From: Bacteroidota bacterium
Lineage (GTDB): Bacteria > Bacteroidota > Ignavibacteria > UBA10030 > UBA6906
DNA length: 64,000 nt
Direction of reading: 5' to 3'
Assembly (NCBI GenBank): GCA_019637975.1
Contig: JAHBUR010000021.1
Location: forward strand, 17,355 to 81,354
Position 1 is the first letter of the stretch. Each line of letters starts with the position of its first letter. The notes below the pieces were generated by a model, which made no database searches, had not been told where the DNA came from, and saw nothing but the letters and a program-made list of their open reading frames with translations. The position numbers and the translations under genes were made by a program. This document shows positions 27,225 to 35,540 of the stretch, in pieces.

Positions 27225-27697
27225 TAATCGAGCTTGAACATTGAATTGGGATCGTCTTCATGCCGGACTTCATCGACAGGGCCTGTTTTTCCGGATCCGG
27301 CAAACAACCGATTCGGAGAGTTTACGACCATGCCTTGCTTCCCGCCGACATTCTTGTAGGCATGAACAATGCCCGCCGGAATGATAACGGACTTTGGCGC
27401 GTCTTCGCCGGCATACACAATCTGCCTGACCATGTACGTTGGCGAGGATTTCCTGTTGTCCCACAAATATACTTTGAAGTTAGATGGCCCGAGGAACGCA
27501 AAATGATCGGCCTGATCAACATGCTCGTGCGGGCCGCGGGCAACCCCGGCATTCGTCATGGAAATGTACCCCATGACGGGAAAGAACAGTTCCTCAAGTT
27601 CATCCTGTCGGAATGTTTCAACAAGCCATCCCCGTTCATCAACGAACTTGACGAGATTCGTAACACGAACACCTTCGATTTTTCCGGTTTTGAACAT
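27224..27697 (-). CDS. dTDP-4-dehydrorhamnose 3,5-epimerase-like cupin
   Basis: A 157-residue RmlC-like cupin that probably epimerises a 4-keto-6-deoxy nucleotide sugar. It starts GVRVTNLVKFVDERGWLVETF, has GVARGPHEHVDQADHF in place of the classical GVLRGLH, and ends VIIPAGIVHAYKNVGGKQG. It is shorter than true RmlC (about 180 residues), so isomerase activity of the FdtA type is possible. The ATG at 27697 is chosen because the fold starts there; the frame is open to 27898 but has no matching sequence. It is the first gene after a putative promoter at 27878-27906. Confidence 0.85.
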   Translation of the reverse strand: MFKTGKIEGVRVTNLVKFVDERGWLVETFRQDELEELFFPVMGYISMTNAGVARGPHEHVDQADHFAFLGPSNFKVYLWDNRKSSPTYMVRQIVYAGEDAPKSVIIPAGIVHAYKNVGGKQGMVVNSPNRLFAGSGKTGPVDEVRHEDDPNSMFKLD

Positions 27698-27877
27698 ACA
27701 TCTCTGACGATTAAATGAAGAATCAGTCACGCTTGCGCGAGCACGGACGCTGAACAAGAAGCACTCGGCATTCTCAAGAAATGCAGGAGGGACAACAACA
27801 CAACTAAGACTTCTCTGGTAGCAAATGCGGTGAGTTGACTTCCTTTCGAGGCAAAAAACACGACAAATTGTGAACAA

Positions 27878-27906
27878 AAGGTAAGCATTCCGGCCCAAAA
27901 AGGCAA
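27878..27906 (-). promoter_or_regulatory. Putative promoter of the first polysaccharide unit
   Basis: On the minus strand, TTGCCT (27906-27901), a 17-bp spacer and TACCTT (27883-27878), followed by TTG. It lies in the gap between the RAYT-like gene and the cupin gene and would give a leader of about 170 nt. The layout matches the other putative promoters in the window. Confidence 0.4.
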
Positions 27907-27915
27907 CGAAACGTA

Positions 27916-28410
27916 CTACTGCCGCCGGTCAGGAATTACAACAAAAGAGCCCTGAAACGGATACTCTTCAGCGGTTTTCGCCAACCCTGCCTTGACGGGC
28001 ATATGAAAAATGGTGCCTGCGATAAGCTTCGTATCTTCCTTCTTGCGCAACACACGCTCGAAGTATTTCTTCTTCCATACAGGATGACCAAGTTCTGCCT
28101 TGAGCGCATCAGTTGACGACGATCTGAACTCCCTCAAGAACGCTTTCATATCGGCATGCTCGTCCTTCCCTCTCACAATCATGACCAGTTGATCGGGCAA
28201 GAGACAATAGGCATACACGTCGAAGTGGTTTTTCATGGCCGAATCGCTAAGGTAATTCAGTACGCCGACGACGATATGCTGTTGCGTGAAGACCTTCTTG
28301 GACGCGTACACCGGCAAGGTAATCAGGTACCGGTGCATTCCTTTATAGTCGAACCGGTAACGATCGGGAGGTTCGGGGTCGATCAAACTCACTACATCTT
28401 CTGACATCAT
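27916..28410 (-). CDS. REP-associated tyrosine transposase-like protein, HUH motif lost
   Basis: A 164-residue protein with the outline of the Y1/RAYT transposase family. It has MHRYLITLPVYASKKVF, the VYAYCLLPDQLVMIV strand, MKAFLREFRSSST, and the ending WKKKYFERVLRKKED and FHMPVKAGLAKTAEEYPFQGS. Active members read PNHxH where this one has PDQLV, so both metal-binding histidines are missing. The candidate catalytic Tyr in KKKYFERV is still present. It may be a domesticated or dead copy. No REP-like palindromes were recognised beside it. An ATG at 28410 or 28407 is preferred over a GTG at 28434. Confidence 0.75.
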   Translation of the reverse strand: MMSEDVVSLIDPEPPDRYRFDYKGMHRYLITLPVYASKKVFTQQHIVVGVLNYLSDSAMKNHFDVYAYCLLPDQLVMIVRGKDEHADMKAFLREFRSSSTDALKAELGHPVWKKKYFERVLRKKEDTKLIAGTIFHMPVKAGLAKTAEEYPFQGSFVVIPDRRQ

Positions 28411-28448
28411 CCAGCCATGATTTTCACAGAACACACCGGCGCGGGCGA

Positions 28449-28712
28449 CTACACATCGATGCCGTTTTGCTTGAGGTTTGCCTGAATCTTCTGCAATGCT
28501 TCCTTTTCGGGTATCAGGAGACGTGCCCCTGCATTGTGAACGGATTGTTCAAGCGAGTCCTGACGTTCTTTCAAAAATCGCCACACGCTGTAGCCGAGAC
28601 GATCCTGGTCGTGCGGCTCGACGGTGGGAATGGACGCTACCGACGCGTAGGCGATCCGCTCGAGTACGTCTTCCGGTGCAGGTTTTACGGTTGAAGGAGC
28701 TTTTGTTGTCAT
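28449..28712 (-). CDS. Small protein of unknown function
   Basis: An 87-residue acidic-to-neutral soluble protein that I do not recognise. It has a low-complexity start (TTKAPSTVKPAPED), then helix-prone sequence (ERIAYASVASIPTVEPHDQDRLGYSVWRF, read in pieces) and an amphipathic end (EKEALQKIQANLKQNGIDV). It lies between a terminator at 28766-28821 and the RAYT-like gene 38 bp downstream, so the two may be co-transcribed from their own promoter. The frame is open further upstream but there overlaps the acetyltransferase. No clear ribosome site precedes the ATG. Confidence 0.5.
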   Translation of the reverse strand: MTTKAPSTVKPAPEDVLERIAYASVASIPTVEPHDQDRLGYSVWRFLKERQDSLEQSVHNAGARLLIPEKEALQKIQANLKQNGIDV

Positions 28713-28765
28713 AATTGACGTTGCTGTTTGGGAGATTGTTTCTTGCACAATATACTCATTCCATA

Positions 28766-28821
28766 TAAAAAAAACAGGGTGCCGTGATTGCCGAAACATG
28801 CAGGCAACCCGGCCCCCTGTT
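28766..28821 (-). terminator. Terminator after the WbpD-like acetyltransferase gene
   Basis: On the minus strand, AACAGGG (28821-28815) pairs with CCCTGTT (28779-28773), with an inner TTGCC/GGCAA stem, and is followed by a run of T (28774-28767). It lies 23 bp after the acetyltransferase stop and marks the end of the second polysaccharide unit. Confidence 0.75.
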
Positions 28822-28843
28822 GATGTGGGTGGCGAAAAAGGAA

Positions 28844-29320
28844 TCAGATCGTTCTGCGAACCCGGGCGGGAACACCGGCAACAATCGTATCGGGCGGAAC
28901 ATCTTTCGTGACAACGCTGCCTGCGCCAACTATGGCGTTCTCGCCTATTGTCACACCGCACAGGATCGTTGTGCTTGTACCGATTGAGGCACCCTTTTTC
29001 ACAATCGTCGGAACCACATGCCAATCCGCCTCCGTCTGCATCGAGCCATCGGCGGTTGTTGCGCGAGGCATCTTGTCGTTGATGAACGAAACGTTGTGCC
29101 CGACAAACACATTATCCTCAATCGTCACCCCTTCGCAAATAAATGTGTGCGAGGAAATTTTACAGTTCTTCCCGATCTTGACACCTTTCTGGATTTCGAC
29201 GAAAGCGCCTACCTTCGTATTGTCGTCGACTTCACAGCCGTACATATTGACGAAATTGAAGATGCGGACTCCTTTGCCAAGTTTTACGTCGGGGGCAATA
29301 CTCTGAAATAGCGTGTTCAT
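28844..29320 (-). CDS. Hexapeptide-repeat acetyltransferase (WbpD/WlbB-like)
   Basis: A 158-residue left-handed beta-helix acetyltransferase. The repeated hexapeptides run from about residue 15 (VKLGKGVRIFNFVNMYGCEV) to 150 (AGVPARV). The subgroup marks are GAFVEIQKG, KISSHTFICEGV, VGHNVSFINDKMPRAT and the ending VVTKDVPPDTIVAGVPA. The best fit is the N-acetyltransferase acting on UDP-3-amino-GlcNAcA (WbpD/WlbB). This matches the WbpB-like dehydrogenase directly upstream and the DegT aminotransferase at 32209. The ATG at 29320 is preferred; a TTG at 29329 overlaps the upstream TGA. Confidence 0.88.
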   Translation of the reverse strand: MNTLFQSIAPDVKLGKGVRIFNFVNMYGCEVDDNTKVGAFVEIQKGVKIGKNCKISSHTFICEGVTIEDNVFVGHNVSFINDKMPRATTADGSMQTEADWHVVPTIVKKGASIGTSTTILCGVTIGENAIVGAGSVVTKDVPPDTIVAGVPARVRRTI

Positions 29321-29325
29321 GCGGT

Positions 29326-30381
29326 TCAATTGGAGAATGTTGGTATTGAGATAAGAGAACGATTGTTCGATTTCGAAAGATAGGAGAGATCAACCCGACG
29401 CCCTCCCGCCTTGATGGAAATGTTCGCTGCTTCGAGCACTTTCACCACGTTCACGCCGGCCTGGCCATCGGAAATGGAGGGCTTGCCCGTATTGATACAA
29501 TCAACGAATTCCGCAGCCATTCGTGCAAGCGCCTCGCCAGTATCAATGTTGGGTGAATACATATTTCCGGTGCGGTACTGCACGAGTTTTTTGTACACGG
29601 CGTCTTCTCCTTTCATATCAACACCCTTGTCGTACACTTTTATTTTCTCGCTCGCTTCCATGTCGTCGTACACTACCATGAGTTTTGTTCCGCCAAGCAG
29701 GATCTTGCGCACCTTTACCGGTGAAAGCCAATTGACATGGAATTGCGCCATGAGCTTTTCAGCGAAATGGACTGTAACGTAGGCAACATCTTCATACTCG
29801 CTGAAATGATTGACGCCTACGCAGGAAACAGCAACCGGTTTGCCGTCTATGAGGTAGTCCATAATAGAGATGTCGTGCGGTGCAAGGTCCCAGATAACGT
29901 TGGTATCGTGCTGGAACAGCCCGAGGTTCACGCGCACCGAGTCGAAATAGAGAACGTCGCCGATATCCCCCTTGTTAATGAGTTCTTTCATCTTCTGGAC
30001 GGCGCTCGTGTACACGAATGTATGGTCAACCATAAGTGTCAGCATCTTCGCATAAGCCAAGTCCAATAGCTCTTCCGCCTCCGTCGTTGTCGATGCCATT
30101 GGTTTTTCGAGAAGAAGATGCTTGCCTGCCTTCAGCACTCTCATACCGAGCGGGTAATGGGTGGAAACGGGCGTTGATACGACAACCCCCTCAATGTCAT
30201 CGCGCCACACAACATCGTCGAACGACGATGTTGTTTCTACAGTCGGAAACTTCTTGCGTATGTTCTCCAAACGCCTCGGCAAGGTGTCACAAGCAACAAC
30301 ACCATCAATCCCGTCAATACTGAGGAAGTTTCTGACCAAATTCGGGCCCCAGTAACCCAAACCGACGACCGCTATTTTCAT
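29326..30381 (-). CDS. Gfo/Idh/MocA oxidoreductase (WbpB/WlbA-like)
   Basis: A 351-residue NAD(P)-dependent sugar dehydrogenase. The Rossmann start is VVGLGYWGPNLVRNF and the EKP motif is at Glu92-Lys93-Pro94. The central DLAPHDISIMDYL segment holds the usual substrate-side Asp and His. The likely reaction is oxidation at C3 of UDP-GlcNAcA, the step before transamination by a WbpE-type DegT enzyme. AAGGA lies 8 nt before the ATG. The epimerase WbpI and the dehydrogenase WbpA of that pathway are not in the window. Confidence 0.88.
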   Translation of the reverse strand: MKIAVVGLGYWGPNLVRNFLSIDGIDGVVACDTLPRRLENIRKKFPTVETTSSFDDVVWRDDIEGVVVSTPVSTHYPLGMRVLKAGKHLLLEKPMASTTTEAEELLDLAYAKMLTLMVDHTFVYTSAVQKMKELINKGDIGDVLYFDSVRVNLGLFQHDTNVIWDLAPHDISIMDYLIDGKPVAVSCVGVNHFSEYEDVAYVTVHFAEKLMAQFHVNWLSPVKVRKILLGGTKLMVVYDDMEASEKIKVYDKGVDMKGEDAVYKKLVQYRTGNMYSPNIDTGEALARMAAEFVDCINTGKPSISDGQAGVNVVKVLEAANISIKAGGRRVDLSYLSKSNNRSLISIPTFSN

Positions 30382-30400
30382 ATTCTGTTCCTTTAGAAAA

Positions 30401-31870
30401 CTATTTTGCCCCTGTTCCGAAAAGCATGACAGGAATCGTCTTCAGCATGACTCTCAGATCAAGAACTAATGATGCATTCTGGATATAGTGCAAGTCAAGA
30501 ACAACCATATCGTCAAAGCTAACAACACTGCGCCCCACAACCTGCCACATTCCCGTCAGGCCCGGCAGAACACTCAACCGGCGTTTGTGCCATTCTTCAA
30601 ACTGCTCCAACTCGTATGGCAGGCACGGCCGTGGGCCGACGATACTCATTTCCCCTTGAAGCACATTAATCAATTGGGGAAATTCATCAATGCTCAGCTT
30701 GCGGAGCCATTTGCCGACAACCGTTACCCGCTCCTCATTGACAATTTTCGCCGATGATTGGTGGCTCGGTTGCCCATTCCTCTTCGTTCTGATGAATGCA
30801 GCCATTTGCTTCTTCCGTTCTTCATCGTCACCCGAGTTCGCGGTCATCGAGCGAAACTTGTAGAGGTTGAAGAGCTTGCCGTTTTTGCCGACCCGTACCT
30901 GACGATAAAAAACCGGGCCCTTGGAATTGAGTTTGATCAGCAATGCAACAGCCGCGAACATTGGTGACAACAGAATCAATGTGAGTATGGAAACGAACAT
31001 GTCGAAACCGCGTTTGTACAACTCCTTCCTCTCGGACATTCCGAACTGGAACACGCCAAGAACGGGAACGGTACCATAATGCTCAATTGCGCGCCGCAAG
31101 GGAACAATGTCATACAGGGGCGAGGAAATCTTCACAAAAACCTTCAGGGGCAGCGTCTTTTCCATTAGATCTATCAACTGTCCATGATCGATCTGCTCAA
31201 GGCATATCAGAATCTCCTCCGCTTCAAGTCGCTTTACACATTCCGCTAAATCGCCTGTACGGCCAACAACCCTTGCCGCATTGAAAACGGGAGTCCCTAC
31301 TTCAACGTGATCATCGAGGAATCCAACAACACGAAGTCCGACATAGTCGTGCAGAAAGAGGTTTACAGCAACATTTCGTCCGTTTTCGCCTGCGCCAACT
31401 ATCAAGACCTTCCGCTGAAGGATTTTGTTGCGTGAAAGAAACAAGTACGCCTGCCGGAAAGCGATAATACGGACGACAATGAACAGTGCGAGTGCTGTAC
31501 ACGCGAAGTACAAAATGAGCAATCGGCTGTCAGCAATGAACTCTGCTTTGGTGAAGAAGGAGATCACAGCAATGCTCCCCACCAACACAGCGAGGCCCTT
31601 TACGATCTGCGAGAGATGGCCTGCCATTGTTACAAACACATGAATCTGGTACAAACCGAGATAGTGAAAGATGAACACACACAGCGTGGCTATCGCCACG
31701 ATGTAGGCTGCCTCGACCGCATAGAGGGCGTTCAGAATGTGCAGATGGTTATGGTCAATCAGCCAGCGTTGTTCCAAAACCAGTGCTATAATATATGCCG
31801 CGGCAATGGTTGATGTGTCAACAGTCGCGAGAATGTATTTGTACAAGGGATATTTCTTTGCGCTTGGCAT
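30401..31870 (-). CDS. Polyprenyl glycosylphosphotransferase (WbaP/WcaJ type)
   Basis: A 489-residue initiating enzyme that moves a sugar phosphate to undecaprenyl phosphate. It has four or five N-terminal helices, a Rossmann-like domain (VLIVGAGENGRNVAVNL), and a C-terminal monotopic transferase domain with GPVFYRQVRVGKNGK, YKFRSM, the catalytic Asp-Glu in SIDEFPQL, and SIVGPRPCLP. A basic insert of about 30 residues (EERKKQMAAFIRTKRNG) follows FRSM. AAGGAGG lies 9 nt before the ATG, the strongest ribosome site in the area. It heads the last part of the second polysaccharide unit. Confidence 0.93.
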   Translation of the reverse strand: MPSAKKYPLYKYILATVDTSTIAAAYIIALVLEQRWLIDHNHLHILNALYAVEAAYIVAIATLCVFIFHYLGLYQIHVFVTMAGHLSQIVKGLAVLVGSIAVISFFTKAEFIADSRLLILYFACTALALFIVVRIIAFRQAYLFLSRNKILQRKVLIVGAGENGRNVAVNLFLHDYVGLRVVGFLDDHVEVGTPVFNAARVVGRTGDLAECVKRLEAEEILICLEQIDHGQLIDLMEKTLPLKVFVKISSPLYDIVPLRRAIEHYGTVPVLGVFQFGMSERKELYKRGFDMFVSILTLILLSPMFAAVALLIKLNSKGPVFYRQVRVGKNGKLFNLYKFRSMTANSGDDEERKKQMAAFIRTKRNGQPSHQSSAKIVNEERVTVVGKWLRKLSIDEFPQLINVLQGEMSIVGPRPCLPYELEQFEEWHKRRLSVLPGLTGMWQVVGRSVVSFDDMVVLDLHYIQNASLVLDLRVMLKTIPVMLFGTGAK

Positions 31871-31888
31871 AGGCTGTTCGCCTCCTTG

Positions 31889-32050
31889 TTATAGTGTCCG
31901 GTGCAGGAAAGTATGTTCGTCCGAAGAGCCGAAAGAATCGGACGGAGTTGACAGGTGGATGAATCGTCTGGGGGAATTCTGAGGGGGTTTGATCAGGAGA
32001 CTGTGCCGGCCTGCACTTACGCACACTGTAACAAACTCAGGCTGTTGCAT
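31889..32050 (-). CDS. Possible small ORF upstream of the WbaP-type gene
   Basis: A 53-residue ORF that I do not recognise. It starts MQQPEFVTVCVSAGRH and is rich in Ser, Pro and His towards the end (FHIHLST-like, TFLHRTL). AAGGAG lies 4 nt upstream of the ATG at 32050. Its TAA is directly followed by the AAGGAGG that serves the WbaP-type gene, 18 bp before that ATG. The two features suggest it is translated and coupled to the next gene. It has no membrane span and no clear domain, so it may be a leader peptide or chance. Confidence 0.35.
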   Translation of the reverse strand: MQQPEFVTVCVSAGRHSLLIKPPQNSPRRFIHLSTPSDSFGSSDEHTFLHRTL

Positions 32051-32098
32051 AATACTCCTTTTTCCTTGCCATTCCTGTGAGAACCCACACAGAGTTGT

Positions 32099-32182
32099 CC
32101 GTGCGTCTGCACGCACGGCAGTTCATCTCACAAACTATACTGAGAGGGGTTACGAGCGCGCGCGATGCTTCCCCGTAACCCC
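32099..32182. other. Two strong hairpins in the 338-bp gap after the DegT gene
   Basis: The gap 31871-32208 holds the small ORF plus two perfect inverted repeats. One has 7-bp arms CCGTGCG / CGCACGG (32099-32105 and 32112-32118). The other has 9-bp arms GGGGTTACG / CGTAACCCC (32146-32154 and 32174-32182) with a 19-nt loop containing an alternating GC run. The second begins 27 bp after the DegT stop on the minus strand and could end that transcript, although no T-run follows. I see no confident promoter in the gap. Confidence 0.5.
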
Positions 32183-32208
32183 TGTGCAAACATCCTTTCC
32201 AACGTTTG

Positions 32209-33312
32209 TTAGTCAAAAAAATCTCCTATTGACGAGGCAACGTATGCAACTTGTTCATCGGTCAATTCTGCAAACATCGGCAGTGAAATCCCCCTTTCTG
32301 CCACTTGTTCCGTTACGGGAAAATCGCCGCGCGTGTAACCAAGGTTTTTGTAGGCATCCTGCAAATGGAGCGGAAGAGGATAGTGCAGACCGGTAAGAAC
32401 CTCGCGTGAGGTGAGATGTGCCTGGAGCGCTTCCCTGTGCCGGGTCTGAACGACAAACAAATGATAGACGTGCTTTGCGCGGCTGCTTTCTTCCGGCAAA
32501 ACCAAATCGCCCAACCCTTTGAGCAAGCGCGTGTAGTGCGCAGCATGTTTTCGGCGCGCCTCAGTCCACTCATTCAAGCGGGGCAGCTTCACTCCCAGCA
32601 CCGCCCCTTGAATTCCGTCGAGCCGGTAATTGTGTCCCCACACCGCATGATGATATTTCTTCTCCGAACCATGGTCGCGCAGCATTCTGATTTTCTTTGC
32701 AAGCGCATCGTCGTTTGTGGTGACGCCGCCACCCTCGCCGTACGCACCAAGGTTTTTTCCGGGGTAGAATGAAAATGCGGCGGCGACACCGAACTGCCCG
32801 ACGAACTTCCCGTCATATTGTGCGAGATGCGCCTGACATGCGTCTTCGACAACCGGTATTCCGTGCCGTTTGGCAATCTCCATAATGTCGGTCATAGCGG
32901 CAGGCTGGCCGTACAGATGGACGGGAATAATCGCCTTCGTCTTCGGTGTGATTGCCTTTTCAAGCAAAGCGGGATTCATGGTGTATGTTTTCGGATCGAT
33001 GTCAATGAAGACCGGCTTCGCCCCGGTAAGCGAGATTGCCTCCGCCGTGGCAATGAAGGTATGAGAAACGGTGATCACTTCATCACCCGGCCCGACGTTC
33101 AGCGCCCAAAGTACAACGTGGAGAGCGTCCGTTCCGGTCCCGACTCCGATGCAGTGCTTCATGCCGTGTGCTGCCGCGAATTGCTTTTCGAAGTCCTCCA
33201 CAGCCTTGCCGAGAATGAACTGCGAGGTTTCCATGATTCTTTCAACAGCGGGAAGCATTTCGTGTTTCAAAGACTGGTATTGTGCGTGTAAATCGACAAA
33301 TGGTACTTTCAT
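32209..33312 (-). CDS. DegT/DnrJ/EryC1/StrS sugar aminotransferase (WbpE-like)
   Basis: A 367-residue PLP aminotransferase of nucleotide sugars. It has VGTGTDALHVVLWAL, ITVSHTFIATAEAIS, IPVHLYGQPAAM, VEDACQAHLAQY and the PLP-lysine motif FYPGKNLGAYGEGG. The YRLDGIQGAVLGVKLPRL stretch and HYPLPLHLQ complete the active site. The YGEGG form and the neighbours (WbpB-like and WbpD-like) favour the 3-amino step of a diacetamido-uronic acid pathway. The ATG at 33312 starts MKVPFVDL, the usual opening. The frame is open to 33645 but that part overlaps the deacetylase gene. Confidence 0.93.
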   Translation of the reverse strand: MKVPFVDLHAQYQSLKHEMLPAVERIMETSQFILGKAVEDFEKQFAAAHGMKHCIGVGTGTDALHVVLWALNVGPGDEVITVSHTFIATAEAISLTGAKPVFIDIDPKTYTMNPALLEKAITPKTKAIIPVHLYGQPAAMTDIMEIAKRHGIPVVEDACQAHLAQYDGKFVGQFGVAAAFSFYPGKNLGAYGEGGGVTTNDDALAKKIRMLRDHGSEKKYHHAVWGHNYRLDGIQGAVLGVKLPRLNEWTEARRKHAAHYTRLLKGLGDLVLPEESSRAKHVYHLFVVQTRHREALQAHLTSREVLTGLHYPLPLHLQDAYKNLGYTRGDFPVTEQVAERGISLPMFAELTDEQVAYVASSIGDFFD

Positions 33313-33353
33313 AGAATGCTCTGATTGATAGTGATATTTGATGTGTTGATCCT

Positions 33354-34499
33354 TCACGGATTGGTTGTGTACTCTACTCCCGTTTTGCCCAATGACGCCC
33401 ATACAATGATGCCCCGATCGCATGCAGGGCCATCGATGACCGGCTGATTCGGATTCGTAAGAATGACGTTTGAGTGCGAACGATTCCGCCACCATTGTGC
33501 AACATCTTTCGGCAATGCAAACCACAAGTTCTCTTTTGATGTGATGAACCGGAGAAACTCCTCGTAGTACCGGAGATTTTCGTCCGAAAGCATATAATCG
33601 GGGTGGATGATGATGTTCACCAGTCCGCGATTGCTGATAATCCACTCAGCCTTGTCTTTCCATAAGGTGATGTCGGATTCCCGGAGAATTTCAATAAGCG
33701 TATGATCCTGAACAAGCGTGATAGGCAGTTCGACGATACTGTCAAGAAAGAACGGGAAAATGGAACAGCATCCCCCCGATTGCGGCTCGAACGGATCGGT
33801 ATCGGGAAACGACGAGTCGTACTCGGCAGCAATTTCCGGTATCCAATCCGGATTGCGATGCGTGGCCGGCGAACGGAAACCGGCAGCGCTCCACTCTTTC
33901 AGGTACGCATTGATCTTCGGTAGACGTTCCTCAAAAATTGCGCGAGAGGAAAACTTCTTTCCGTCATGATATATTCCGTGCAAGCCAATCTCACATCCTT
34001 CCCCCCTCAGATCATTGAATATTCTCTTGTCAAACGGATAGCGTTCAGCAACGAAGTTCCATGACGAGACAACCCCGTATTGTCGCTCAAGTTCTCGTAC
34101 ACGCGGGATGTTGCGCACGCCGACATCCCACTCAACATCATGCGTGAGAATCACGGCTGCACGATACGTTCCCGGCCAGAAATTGATGATCGGAATCTTT
34201 TGTGCAGGGCTTCTTTCGATGTCGGCTCTCATTTCCTGCTCGGCTCTCTCAACAAGAATCGGTTCTATAGGCCAACGCGGAAATGCAACCTGCGCTTGCT
34301 TTTTTGCATACAGACGCCTTAACGCAAGTTGCAGCCGTCGCGGTATGAACGACCGTAGCGCATAGTAGAGCTTGAGCATTCCGCCTTTGTTGCGGGTCTG
34401 TTTGTAGCGCTCCTTCAAATAATACTCGGCGGCAAATCCGTTTCCCCCATGAGAGAAGTTTCGGGGACCGGGCTCGCTGTGAATCGGTTTGGTCATCAT
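33354..34499 (-). CDS. Polysaccharide deacetylase-like protein
   Basis: A 381-residue protein with a NodB/CE4-like fold from about residue 105. The metal-binding start reads ILTHDVEWD, then EIGLHGIYHDGKKF supplies the His pair, and GFRSPATHRNPDW gives the later substrate-binding arginine. The end has IIIHPDYMLS. It may remove acetyl groups from the polysaccharide. No signal peptide is seen, and the N-terminal 100 residues (basic, LYYALRSFIPRRLQ) are not assigned, so its side of the membrane is unsure. The ATG follows the FemAB TGA directly. Confidence 0.8.
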   Translation of the reverse strand: MMTKPIHSEPGPRNFSHGGNGFAAEYYLKERYKQTRNKGGMLKLYYALRSFIPRRLQLALRRLYAKKQAQVAFPRWPIEPILVERAEQEMRADIERSPAQKIPIINFWPGTYRAAVILTHDVEWDVGVRNIPRVRELERQYGVVSSWNFVAERYPFDKRIFNDLRGEGCEIGLHGIYHDGKKFSSRAIFEERLPKINAYLKEWSAAGFRSPATHRNPDWIPEIAAEYDSSFPDTDPFEPQSGGCCSIFPFFLDSIVELPITLVQDHTLIEILRESDITLWKDKAEWIISNRGLVNIIIHPDYMLSDENLRYYEEFLRFITSKENLWFALPKDVAQWWRNRSHSNVILTNPNQPVIDGPACDRGIIVWASLGKTGVEYTTNP

Positions 34500-35540
34500 T
34501 CACGCAAAGTGCTTGTACAATAGTTCACCTGTTACCCTGCACACGAATGCAGGCGAGTTACGGATAACAGCTCCTGCAATTGCATCAATTCTCGATGGTC
34601 CGTTTCGCGGAGGCTTGTCGGCAAGAATTGTGTAGGCAAGATTTGTTTCTTCAGAAGACCAACCCGACTTGAATCTTCGCAATCCTTCGTTATTTTTGTC
34701 CGATCGTCCGAAATCGAATTTGGTGCAGCCTTCCGCACGGGCTCTCTTGATTGCGTTCCACATGAACGCGTAGTTGGGCTGGAGTGCCTTATGGCTCAAG
34801 TCGGATGCCCCGTATTTGTAGAACATGGTCCTGTTGAACATGAAGAATACCCCGCCGCCGATGGGCGTTGTTTCGTCAAATGCAATCAAAGCAAAACCTA
34901 ATCCCCCGCCAATGATGTGGTCCCAGACGCCTTTGAAAAAGGCCTTAGGTTGGGCAGGTACGCCAAGGCGCTTGCGCGTCAGAACAAGGAGCCGATAGAA
35001 CAATTCAAACTCCCCGAAGGTTGTACATTCCTTTACTGTTACTCCTGCCTTCTCGGCTTTGCGGATTGATCGTTGCGCCTGCTGGTTGAATGACTTGAAC
35101 AGCATATCGTCATCCCTGTCCGCCAGTTCGAGTGAATGAACCACAAAGCCATCTTGCTGAAACACCGAGTCCGTATGCCCTGCTCCCCAACGGATTTCGA
35201 TCTTGGGAATCTCTTTGCCTTGTTGTCGTTTCAAATATCCCAGCAATGTATCGATAGCTTCCGGATTTCCTCGCGGAAGCAGGGGCTGACAATGATCAGA
35301 AAACGGGAGAGAAACCCAACGCCTCCCCGTTATGACGCTGCGGACATCGGCAAACGGTATTCCCGCGGCAAGGGTTTGCCCGTCTTTCAAGCAGACTGCA
35401 AAAACCCGGTAACCGTAGTTGTCGCGCAGCATATTCATCCACGCGGGATGATGGAAGATTCCGGCATCAGGATGCGTGTTGATGAATGTCAGCCACTCAT
35501 CTGATGTACAGGGATCGAGTATGGAGATATTGCCGCTCAT
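34500..35540 (-). CDS. FemAB-like GNAT protein
   Basis: A 346-residue protein with the double-GNAT layout of the FemAB/BioF2-like family, found in many polysaccharide loci. It opens TSDEWLTFINTHPDAGIFHHPAW, has FNQQAQRSIRKAEKAGVTVKE (read in pieces), the GVPAQPKAFFKGVWDHI segment, GGGVFFMFNRTMFYKYGASD, and DFGRSDKNNEGLRRFKSGW near the end. In FemA/B the family uses aminoacyl-tRNA, but relatives in exopolysaccharide clusters have no known substrate. Its ATG overlaps the upstream GT4 stop as ATGA. Confidence 0.85.
   Translation of the reverse strand: MSGNISILDPCTSDEWLTFINTHPDAGIFHHPAWMNMLRDNYGYRVFAVCLKDGQTLAAGIPFADVRSVITGRRWVSLPFSDHCQPLLPRGNPEAIDTLLGYLKRQQGKEIPKIEIRWGAGHTDSVFQQDGFVVHSLELADRDDDMLFKSFNQQAQRSIRKAEKAGVTVKECTTFGEFELFYRLLVLTRKRLGVPAQPKAFFKGVWDHIIGGGLGFALIAFDETTPIGGGVFFMFNRTMFYKYGASDLSHKALQPNYAFMWNAIKRARAEGCTKFDFGRSDKNNEGLRRFKSGWSSEETNLAYTILADKPPRNGPSRIDAIAGAVIRNSPAFVCRVTGELLYKHFA

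Noticed and set aside
31871..32208. JUMPstart/ops element in the gaps of the polysaccharide region
   Set aside because: I looked for GGCGGTAG on both strands in the gaps and did not see it; the read was by eye.
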